64,000 bases of DNA from Hirudinaria manillensis (taxonomy: Eukaryota > Annelida > Clitellata > Hirudinida > Hirudinidae), in contig CM067537.1 of NCBI GenBank assembly GCA_034509925.1, positions 5,094,501 to 5,158,500 on the forward strand, in the 5' to 3' direction. Under the pieces are notes generated by a model, which was not told the DNA's origin, made no database searches, and saw nothing but the letters and a program-made list of their open reading frames with translations. Every line of letters begins with the position of its first letter. Positions within the stretch are counted from its first letter, which is position 1. The translations under genes and the position numbers were made by a program. Of this stretch, positions 50,843 through 61,835 are shown piece after piece.

Positions 50843-53800
50843 TCGAAACAAATCGAAAATTACTTGTGGTTGTTGTACATTGGGAATTCCTCTGCAACCT
50901 GGCATTAAATTAAATGTTTAATTATTTTACTATTATTTATATTATTATCATCATCATCATCATCATTATTATTATTAACTATTATTATTATTATTATTAA
51001 TAGTAGCAATAGTAAATTAATTATTACTTTGTAATTAATATGGCATCCGAAATTTATGTTGCTAAAGTAATTATGGCATTAATTCAATTATTAAAATGTA
51101 AATTGCACATAAATCTTTCTTATTCGTTCGTAACATTTGCTTGTGAAACTATTTTTAATCCATTCGACCAGCAGAAGAACGTTCCTGGGAATTTACTCAT
51201 GTCAACATTGAACATCAACAAGTTCACAGTAGTTAATCTTTTATCACGTTTTGGTGTCCATGTTTTATTTAATTATTACCTTACTATTATTATATTATGT
51301 TATATTATATTATACTATATTATGTTATATTAATCCAATTTATAAAGCTATTGAAAACTAATGAATTTCAAACTTATACTTTAATGGCAAATATTAATTT
51401 GATTAATGCTTAAATAAAAATTTCTCAAAAATTACCTGTACTGACTGGCAGTATCACTGTAGTACAATGTCAGAAGGTTGTTGGCATCGTAATGAAAGTA
51501 ACATTCGTAAAAGAAAGAGTCGAAATCTACGCCAAGACAATTCAGATCTGCCAAACATCCCGCCTTGCAAGAATCCAAGTTTTTGTAAGATTGTAGTACT
51601 CCTCCAATAGAGGAATTGTGTAGCAGTTCCGTCCAAGTAGGTGAGCATTGAGGGGTTACTATGGGAATATGGTGACGATGATGATGATTATGATAACGAC
51701 ATTACGCTAATGATGAATGGTGATTAAAGAAAAGAGATGATAATGATAAAAACTACTCACCTGTGGTAGCTGTGAAGCAGTAAGAAGTTATTATTATACT
51801 AATGATGATCGATGATGTAGCAGTAGTAACACTAATAATAATAGTAAGTTCATTCGTATATATTAATTTAAATTTCCGTGTGTTCGATTTCCATTTAACG
51901 AGTGAAATTGATAATAAGCTAACTATAACAATTCAATACTGCTCTCTTAGAATTCTATTGCAACATTGCTTGTTTACAAAATGCTCGAAATAAAAAATTA
52001 ATAACAAATGATCCATATCATGTAAGCACAAAGTTAGCTTCGCAATATCCAGAATGGACACATACTTGAAGTAAGACAGTTCCTGATGAGATAAAAGAGA
52101 AGGATGTTATCGCTGGGGTATACATCATTGGGGTCCGGGGTCTTTGCCACTGTTTGAACCCAGCAGGGGGGATTCGTGGTTGGATCGTAGTTTACAATCT
52201 GACATTGAGGCAGACTGTTGCAGTAGGACTTGCAGCCATCAATCGTGTATGTAGGAGCTTGTGTCAAGCCATTGTATTGTCCTTTTGTTTCATTCCAACA
52301 CAAGTTGCCCGAGGCTTAAATATTTATATTACTATTATTAATATTAATAATATTGTTGGATCCCTGGATCCAGACAATTAATGAATAATTAAATTATATT
52401 GATAATTAAGTTAATAATTAGTTAATGTTTATGGTACTATTCAGATTCTTTGATTGTAAACCTCGACAAATAGAGTAATCTAGAAAAGCAGAGCGAAAGT
52501 AAGAGAAACAGCAGATTCCAAGACTTAGACAATTAGGCATTGCATATCTTCCAAGCCACCTGAACACTTTCAATAAACCTGACCTTCCACAATTAGTTTG
52601 AGGACCCCGGGTTATTACAATATTTAATAATATTAAATGTAAATGCCATTATTTATTTATTCAAAAAATGAATAATTCATGAAAGTTTCACTATCGTGTA
52701 ATAACAAACAATGGTATTCTCACTCACTTGGAGTTAGAGTCGCTGCAAAATATTATTTTTAAATTATTAAATATTACGAATTTTAATCGAAAATATTTCA
52801 TACCATGAACACTTAATAAATATATTTCTTGCAATTGTAATTATTATTACGATTTTGCCTCATTTAACTCCAAGTATATCTTCATAAATTAATTAATCTT
52901 ATGACTTGATACCGATGAGTTTATAAAAAAAGCATATTTTGCTTTAATTATATATACAAAGATAATAAGATAAGATAAATGTATTAATTTAAATTTCCGT
53001 ATGTTCGATTTTCATTTATTCTGGCAACAAGTGAAATTGATAATGCGCTAACTATAACAATTCAATACTGTTCTCTTAGAATGCTAATGCAACATTGTTC
53101 ATATAAAAAAAATTATTGACATAAGATCCTTATTATAAGCATTAAGTTTAGCGTCTAAATATCCAGAATGGACACATACTTGAAGCAACACAGTTCCTGA
53201 TAAGATAAAAGAGAAGGATGGTATCGCTGGGGTATACATCATTGGGGTCCGGGGTCTTTGCCACTGTTTGAACCCAGCAGGGTGGATTCGTGGTTGGATC
53301 GTAGTTTACAATCTGACATTGAGCAACACTGATGCAGTAGGACTTGCAGCCATCAATCGTGTATGTAGGAACTTGTGTCAAGCCATTGTATTGTCCTTTT
53401 GTTTCATTCCAACACAAGTTGCCCGAGGCTTAAATATTTATATTACTATTATTAATATTAATAATATATTATGTTATATATATGTATATATGCCATAATA
53501 TATAATGATGGTAACGGCTTATTATTGAAGTGATTGTTGAAGATATATAACCTGAATTCAATGTAATTATTTAATCTTAATAAATCATTTCCAGATCAGG
53601 CATTTCACAAGTAAGTGATTTATGAATTGCGTTATTTCATTAATTGTTGATGACTTAAGAAGCATTCGTTCGTCGCCATGACTATCAGCACCACCATTAT
53701 TGTAACCCTACTTGTAGTTGCAGTGGTGGTGGTAGTTGTTGTTGTTGAACTGGAACAGGGCTCATCATATTCATAGGCGACAGCGTTGCTATTCGGAGTG

Positions 53801-56800
53801 GATGTGTAAGTCCCGGGGTTTATTTGAATCTGACATGGAGGTGAAGTGGTCACGTCGAAGTTTATGATGCGACACAAGGAAAACGAAAGACAGTAGCTTT
53901 GACACGAGACGACCGTGTACTGATTGACCGATTGAAGACCTCCGTACTTCATGTATGCCTTCGTTCTCCAACATCCCGTTCCTAAGCAATTAATCGACAA
54001 TGCATTTGACTCCATTAATGCTGTTGTCAATTACTTCATGAATTATTTACTATAATTTTTGTTCATTAAAAGCATTTTTTTATGTTATTGAATAATTTCA
54101 TTATTTTACAACTGACTAATTTATAGTAATGTTATTTGCCTGGCAGTATTTGATTATGACAGCATTCATAAATGTTATAAAATAAACAAATTGGAAAATA
54201 ATTTGTTTTTAAGGAGCATTTTTTTAATTTGTTCACAAATGTAAATTGAATCCTTCCACTCACTTTGCGATCGACTCACTAAAATATATAAGAGAAAATA
54301 TTTAATTAATTTAGTAAAAATTAAATTTAGTCTATTAAAAATGATTAATTATCAATTAATTAAACATATTAATTCAAACGACAGACGGATGTCGTAGTGA
54401 AGATGTGATACAAACGACTAAAACAATGCTTTCCAAGAAATGAATCTCACCTGAAACCACTGTAAACAATAACATTCCACATTTTAAATAAATAAATTGA
54501 ATTGTAATTAATTAATTTATTCGGTTAAATACATTTAATTACAGCTATATATTTATGTAAATAATTATTTATTTTCTAAAAATAATAAATATCGCGGATG
54601 GACGATCCAAAGGCTTTACTTTGTCTTTGGCGGAAATACGTTAGTGGAGTATTTTTATCATTTTGATGATGATGATGATAATAATAATGATAATGGTTTG
54701 ACAATGATAGATTGATGACAAACAATGATATTCTCACTCACTTGGAGTTACAGATACTGTTTTATAAAAAGTTATTATTAAATCATTAATTATTGTGAAT
54801 TCTTATTCAAAAATATTTTACACATAATATTTATCTATTATATTCATACAAATATTATAAGAGAATATAAAATATCTTTATTGCAATTGTAAATAATGAT
54901 TCTATTTCATTTAACTCCAAGTATATCCTCATAAATTAATGATGATTTTATAAAAAAAAAAACATATTTTGGTTTCAATTTGTAGCAAATTCAATATATA
55001 AATATATACACATAAATGAACCTTGATAAACAATATATAAATATTTATGCATAAATTAACATTAATAAATAACACTTTCATGTTTTTTATTTAATTTGTG
55101 TTAGCAACCATTGGCAATTTAATAAGGCACTCATTAACAATTCAAGGCTGAACTCTTAGGATTTAGTCGAAAGATTGATTTTGTATAAAATAAAAAGAAA
55201 TTAAAAGTTATTATAACAAGTGGTCTCTAAAATGTTTAAGTAATCATTAAGCTTATCAACGAAATACCCAGAACTAATTTCAAAACAGACGCATACCTGG
55301 AAAAAATTATTGACAAATGATCCCTATTATAAGCATAAATTTTAGAGTTTAAATATCCAGAATGGACACATACTTGAAGTAAGACAGTTCCTGATAAGAT
55401 AAAAGAGAAGGATGGTATCGCTGGGGTATACATCATTGGGGTCCGGGGTCTTTGCCACTGTTTGAACCCAGCAGGGTGGATTCGTGGTTGGATCGTAGTT
55501 TACAATCTGACATTGAGCAACACTGATGCAGTAGGACTTGCAGCCATCAATCGTGTATGTAGGAATTTGTGTCAAGCCATTGTATTGTCCTTTTGTTTCA
55601 TTCCAACACAAGTTGCCCGCGGCTTAAATATTTATATTAATATTAATAATATTTGATATTATTTTAGATCATCTTATAAATGGAAACCTCAATTACTTGT
55701 ATGAAAATATTAACTTATTTATTAAAACTTCATATCTGGTCGTTAAAAGCATTTAATTAGATATCATTAAACATCAATAAAAAATATTACATTTTTAAAT
55801 CATGTATTTTGAAAAAATAGTTTTAAATATTTTGTTTACAAATGTGAATATAAAATTCCTTCACTCACCTTGTGATCGACTCGCTAAGAGATATTAAATC
55901 GATTATTTTATTATTTTAAAACATTAAAAATGATTAATTACCAATTAATTAAACATGTTAATCCAAACATCATCCATTGAGATAGTAGTTAAGGTACATT
56001 AAAATGACTTAAACAACGTCTTCCAGGAAATGAATCTCACCTGAAATCACTGCAATCAACAACATATCACATTTTAAATAAATAATTGAATTATTATTAT
56101 TTATTAAATTGATTTTATAAAATTAAATTGAATAATAAATTGAATTGCTATTAATTGATTTAATTACTTATAAACAAATTAAATATAATTACAATTATTT
56201 ATTTATTCAAAAAATGAATAATTCATAAAAATTTCACTATCGATCAAAGACAAAGTGGTATTCTCACTTGGAGTTACAGTCGCTGCAAACATTATTTTTA
56301 AATTATTAAATATTACGAATTTTTAATTTAAATGTCCGTATGTTCGCTTTCCAATTATTCTAGCAACAAGTGAAATTGATAATAAGCTAACTATAACAAA
56401 TTAATACTTCTCTCTTAGAATTCTAATGCAACATTGTTCATATAAAAAAAAATTACTGACAAATGATCCCTATTATAAGCATGAAGTTTAGCGTCTAAAT
56501 ATCCAGAATGGACACACACTTGAAGCAACACAGTTCCTGATAAGATAAAAGAGAAGGATGGTATCGCTGGGGTAAACATCATTGGGGTCCGGGGTCTTTG
56601 CCACTGTTTGAACCCAGCAGGGTGGATTCGTGTTTCGATCATAGTTTACAATCTGACATTGAGCAACACTGATGCAGTAAGACTTGCAGCCATCAATCGT
56701 GTATGTTGGAATTTGTGTCAAGCCATTGTATTGTCCTTTTGTTTCATTCCAACACGATGCTGTTTAATTATTATTTATTATTAAGGATCGTCATAAAATT

Positions 56801-59727
56801 ACTCATTTGAAGATAATAATTTACATATTGCAATTTCAGATGTTGTGATATGCAGTGAATTAAATGTCATTAAAATTTTAAAATTATTTCGTTTTTATCA
56901 GACGTTCTCACTTCCCGTTGGGGCGCCGATGGACGTGGTTGCTGCGCAAATAAAAAAATAAATAAAATTGATTAATAACAATAAAAAAAACTTATTTTAA
57001 TTTAAATAAATAAATTCGTTATTTGAGCAGACTAATCAATGTTTGATCAAACAGTTGTTACTAGATTAAGATTAAACCATATTTTAGATTAAATTAACTC
57101 AATTTAGATAATACTTTGTCTTATTATTATTATTATTTAATATTGCTATGATATTAATTGATTCGAATCATTCTATACCAAACTGAAAATGATATACTTC
57201 AACTTAAATTCCTACAAATGCCTGCACATAACAGCACGACACGATAACTAATCCAGCATCTAATGACTAACAAGTACTGGAGCCTATAGCACACGGATCA
57301 AGGAGAAGGTATTGGTCGTATTCCTCAGTGAAGAAAATATTTCCAATTGCACTGGAGTTAAAATGAATGTAGCACTGAATCGGATAGACCGATGTTTTCA
57401 CGTCGACACCGATGCAACCCGTCGTTTGAAGACACGTGCCCAGGCAGGCCGGGACGTTCGTTACACCGGGATACAGGTTCCCCGAAGCTTGGAACTTCGT
57501 GTTTTCCCATAATTGCCACTTGATGCTGCATACTGGATTAATTTCAGATTTCAATTTTAAAGGGTTTCTTGTCAAATTTTTAATTTAATTTAATTTGGAA
57601 AGTTTTAAACGGTTTAGAATGATTTTGAGTTCATTCACGACAAAACTGTCCTACAAAGGCAATACTTTTTAATGATAATCAATTCATAAAAACGGAATGC
57701 AAGGGTTAATAATGTTAATATTTATTGGCTATAAAAATGAATAAAACATTTACATAGAAAGATCAAAGTCATCCATCATCCTCAAGTTATTGTGTACCTG
57801 TTCCGTTGAAGCATCTTGATTGCAGAGTGTATTGATCATAGTCACCGTTGAGAGTCGAAGACAGAGTGAAACCGTCAGTGTAGAACCTCGAACACTCAAA
57901 GGTCCCTAAGACACGTCCAATTTGAATCCCAGTACAGGACAAGTCCAGCAAGCACCCGTTAAGACATTGGTCGGTGGTCGTGGAAGAGGAGTCCTTAGTT
58001 CCTCCCATCGAGTAGCTGTTTAGAGTTAGCACCCACGATATCCTGCAGTCTTCAAATAAAAAAATAATTAACGAAAATATTAGTATTTAATCTAATACAT
58101 TAACTTTTAAAATCATACAAATAAATCTTTTATTCTATATCCTAGTCAATCTATTTATCAAAATAAGATTAGAAGCCTCTTCTTAATTGATTTGCCATTC
58201 GTATATATTTGTTTATTCGTCTCCCTGGGCGAATACAGCAAACACTGAAGACTTCAGGAAAGCCTACCTTCGACCAATCTGCAGGCCAATAAATGCAAAC
58301 AACTTTTTAACCAATGAATTATGCGTCGCAAAATCAAGTAATTCGTTTGCGAGCAAAATATCTTGTTCTCGGACGTCTTTCCTCATTTGATGATATTTTT
58401 TTATTGTGGTTTTTAACTAGAAGCTTCTTCAACTTGAACGTAAATAGAGTGACTTTCGGCCCGAACTTGAATGCTTAGCTCAGAGATAAGCAAACTGCCG
58501 GGTACGGCTTAGTCGTTATTCCAAACGTGTTTAAAATTAAAACAACTCTAGTTTATTATTATTATTTATTAGGGTCCATTGGAACTGTAGAGGTCGGCAT
58601 TCCCGCCTAGTTATATTTGATTTCAATACTATTTAGCGCACCAAAAGACGAAGTACTTAAGCTAAAACTTATATCAAAATGAATCAGCTCACTGGACCCT
58701 TATGATGTTCACTCCCGTTCCCCAAATTGTTAAATTAACCCAATTATCCCAAAATTAACGATTTCTTTTGCTCCGAAAACCGTTTATCGACCCATCCCTA
58801 CACGTTGTTTGTGCATTTTTGTTGAATTTTCAATTAATTCCGATTCGCGAATATCTCGCTGAAAAGGTCCGATTGACACGAATTATTATTTGTTTTATGT
58901 TGCTATTTATTTTGTGTTATTGATCAGATTAGATTCTCAAAATACTAATTCTGATTTAGACTCGAAGTTACGTCCCTGTGGTGAATAACTTGTCAGACAC
59001 ATATGGGGAGTTAAGTGGGGTGCATAGGGGGTCGAGTCGAAAGCAAAGTGGAATTACGTCACCAGTTGGGAAAATGTTCAGTTTATTAAATGTGTTTCAT
59101 CCACTAACACGACTGTTTCGTCTTCATAATTTTTTTCTGGTGACCAGCGTAAGATTATAGTGATTTAATAATAGCAGTAATAATAATAATAATATATTTA
59201 TTTTGCCCTCCTATAAATCAATAGTCCGACTTCGACCTAGTTAGCATTTTCAAAGTCTTTAAAAGGTATGGTGGCTCAATTTGTTTGCCAAACTATGGCT
59301 TAGATCAACTTGAAGTGTTTCTAAAATACTTCAAAATACAATTGTTTAAAAAAATAATCTTGTTTACAAACAAGCTACATTGAGTTGTCCGAGTATTCGA
59401 ACAACAAAGTTCACGGGAATTAATTTAATTTGTGGTAAAAAATAATTAATTAAAACGTCGTAAAAATGAAATATTCCACTCTAAAACTATCAGGTAATAT
59501 TAATTGCTATTGGTTAAACTAAGATTATGGACTGTATTATCAATTCATCGCATGCATAAAGACATTTACAAATTATTTATTAAATTATTATTATTATTAT
59601 TATTATTATTATAAATGTGCTCACTTTGAGGTAGAAGCTGTCCAGCAGCCATAGAATACATTGCGACGAACAAGAAGAAGAACACGTGGAGTCGTTTCCA
59701 CCTGGAACACTTACAACCAGGTAGCAT
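50838..59727 (-). CDS. Gene A: secreted protein with eight PAN/apple domains and micro-exon linkers
   Basis: Nineteen exons, about 760 aa: 59625-59727 (signal peptide, HVFFFLFVAMYSMAAG), 57798-58049, 57278-57532, 56912-56941, 56520-56759, 56268-56282, 56041-56049, 55869-55883, 55374-55622, 54743-54757, 54451-54459, 54264-54278, 53712-53981, 53180-53428, 52728-52742, 52066-52314, 51761-51769, 51436-51658, 50838-50898. All introns are phase 1 except the one inside the last apple domain (phase 2). Apple units carry the same Cys pattern as gene B. Domains 3, 4, 6 and 7 are near-identical (CWNETKGQYNG, TIDGCKSYC, NPPCWVQTVAKTPDPNDVYP). The micro-exons encode Thr/Ser-type linkers (TTVTP, MISG, ASRSQ). 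Instead of stopping at 50838, the last exon could splice at 50864 (ACAA|gtaatt) into gene B's first apple exon in the correct phase, so a single giant gene cannot be excluded. Confidence 0.75.
52066..52314 (-). repeat. Recently duplicated apple module, copy at domain 7
   Basis: One of four near-identical apple exons (others: 53180-53428, 55374-55622, 56520-56759). This copy and 55374-55622 end NCLTSS; the other two end NCVASS. Downstream intron sequence (for example around 51855-51960, 52985-53060 and 56325-56410) is also conserved, so whole exon-plus-intron blocks were duplicated. Confidence 0.85.
52354..52619. mobile_element. Solo LTR, copy 1 (in a gene A intron)
   Basis: 266 bp beginning TGTTGGATCC and ending GGGTTATTACA, so TG...CA ends, flanked by direct ATAT duplications (52350-52353 and 52620-52623). 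It is clearly related to the copy at 59864-60162. No internal retroviral-type genes remain, which fits LTR-LTR recombination. The family is unknown. Confidence 0.75.
55869..55883 (-). other. 15-nt micro-exon encoding SRSQ linker
   Basis: CGAGTCGATCACAAG flanked by ctcttag and gtgagt, phase 1-1. The paralogue at 54264-54278 (TGAGTCGATCGCAAA) has the same flanks. A second 15-nt class encoding VTP/LTP occurs at 56268-56282, 54743-54757 and 52728-52742. Confidence 0.6.
56041..56049 (-). other. 9-nt micro-exon, first of three
   Basis: TGATTTCAG between a good acceptor (tgattgcag) and donor (gtgaga), phase 1 in and out. Counterparts are TGGTTTCAG at 54451-54459 and CTACCACAG at 51761-51769, each with its own acceptor and donor. 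Similar sequence and relative position in two paralogous modules support them as real exons. Confidence 0.6.
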
Positions 59728-59863
59728 TGCTTTTGATGAAGTAAACGGAATTAGGTAACAACTTGCTCAACTTGTGAGGCTATTGGAAGAATGTATGATA
59801 TTATATTAGTGTCTAGTATAGTATAATCCAATACAATTGCATTGATATACTGAAATAAAATAT

Positions 59864-60162
59864 TGTTGGATCCCTAGATCCAATAAATTGAAGAATAATT
59901 ACAATTATATTGCCGATTAATTAATTTAATAATTAATTAAATTTAGTGGCAATATAATTTGAGAATTAATTAATTGGTGCTATTCAGACTCTTTGGTTAG
60001 GAACCTTGACAAATGGATTTATCTCGGAAAGCAGAGCGAGAGTTAGAGAAACGGCAGATTTCAAGACTTAATCATTTGAGCATTGTACATCTTCCAAGGC
60101 ATCTGACAACTTTCAATGAACCTGACCTTCTATAATTAGTTTGAGGACCCCGGGTTATTACA
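59864..60162. mobile_element. Solo LTR, copy 2 (just upstream of gene A)
   Basis: 299 bp with the same TGTTGGATCC start, internal blocks (AGCAGAGCGA, AGACTTA, CTGACCTTC, TTTGAGGACCCCGGGTTATT) and ACA end as copy 1, flanked by ATAT on both sides. It lies 136 bp upstream of the gene A start codon and could contribute promoter sequence. Confidence 0.75.
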
Positions 60163-60576
60163 ATATGTTATTACAATATAAAGGCACATCATTTGCCAAT
60201 CTCCATTATTTTTATAATCCTTTACCAAGTATAACTATTAATTATATATATTACACACGCAAAAACATAATTTTCAAGAAAAAATAAATAAACTAAAAAT
60301 AAATAAAGCAATTAATTCACTGGATTATTCAATGGCTACATGATCATCGACATCGTAGCACGTTTTAATCTGATTTTTGCATAGAACTTGCTGCGTTAAT
60401 CTCAAATTGAAAAGACGTGCCAGAAACTCAAAAAAATGTTTTCAAATGTTTTGCAACTCGCACCGCAACTTGGCGTGCAACATCACAACTTATGAGGAGC
60501 AGGTGACACGCGATGTTACTGAATCTTTTTTAATGATAAGCTAGAAAATAAAATTTGGAAAATTGGCAACTTGACA

Positions 60577-60579
<3 letters not shown>

Positions 60580-60667
<88 letters not shown>
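60580..60667. repeat. (ATT)n microsatellite, about 29 units
   Basis: Uninterrupted TAT/ATT run. It reads as poly-Leu on +, which is not a protein. Confidence 0.95.
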
Positions 60668-60669
<2 letters not shown>

Positions 60670-61770
60670 TTTATGCAAATTATTAAATCAAAGTTATTAG
60701 ATCAGCAGAAAAATTTAGTTTTGTGGTATTTAAAGCGAAAAGCCTCAGCACATGAATGAAGTTACTGTGTTCATTTCCTTATTTCTACATAATGGTTTCC
60801 TCATTTTAGTCATAAATTCTTGGAACATTTTTCTTACCGCGATTAATTATGATTATTGATATTATTGCAATTAATAAATAAGTTTATCGTTGATATTATT
60901 TTCTTATTGTCATTTTCCTCATTAAGAATATAGTAAAAGACCACACTGAATGAGATGTGTCGTGCCAGTTGTAAATAACAGGCAATCTATTTTTAAACCG
61001 GTCAGACAACATTGAAATGACATCAAACTGAAATCGTGCCACGCTAAAGTGATGTATGTGTTTGAAATTTACTGATATCAACAAGTTGATATGTAGTGTT
61101 GATATTGAGGGTTGATACGCGAAGATTGAAGTCCGACTACTGAAGTAACTGAAGATTGGAAACACAAAAAAATTGGCGAACATCACATTAAATTTTGCAA
61201 ATCTCAATCAAAACCAATCAAATTAATTATCTAATGATGGATAAGACACGTAGTAACTACTAATAGGAATTACAGTGTGAATCCATTTCAGTATAATTTG
61301 TAATATTTTTATAATTTGTAATAATATTAATAATAATAATATAATTCTGAATCAATTCACATCGTGAAATTAAGCGAAAACAAAGCCATACAAAATTAAA
61401 GGCCAAACAAATGAAGAAGGCGTGGCCAGTCTGGCCCAAACAATAAACAGCATCGTTGTTTATTAAAACAAGGCACGTTATTTTATAAAATAGTTTTACT
61501 TTATTTACCATCACGTTTTCTTCTCGTGCATCGTAATTTCAATCAATATCGCCACAAACAGCAAATGAAAAGCTATGAAATAGTCTTCGAATCAGAATTG
61601 TTTTTAAAACCCATTTTTAAACATTTAAAAAATTTTCAATCACGTGTCAAATATGACTGCCATAAGAATGCTAGACTTTTGCCACCACTAACATAATTCT
61701 ATGTTTTCCTAGCACCAATTCTTTAATAGCAGCGCATCACTGCAATCTCCTGTTGTTAACATATTTCTTC

Positions 61771-61773
61771 TTA

Positions 61774-61808
<35 letters not shown>

Positions 61809-61835
61809 CATTATTATTATTATTATTATTATTAA
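61771..61835. repeat. (ATT)n microsatellite
   Basis: ATT run with two interruptions, near the right end of the window. No LINE tail abuts this one. Confidence 0.9.

Noticed and set aside
60571-60759. Poly-Leu + ORF, superficially a transmembrane protein
   Set aside because: A pure ATT microsatellite read in one frame.
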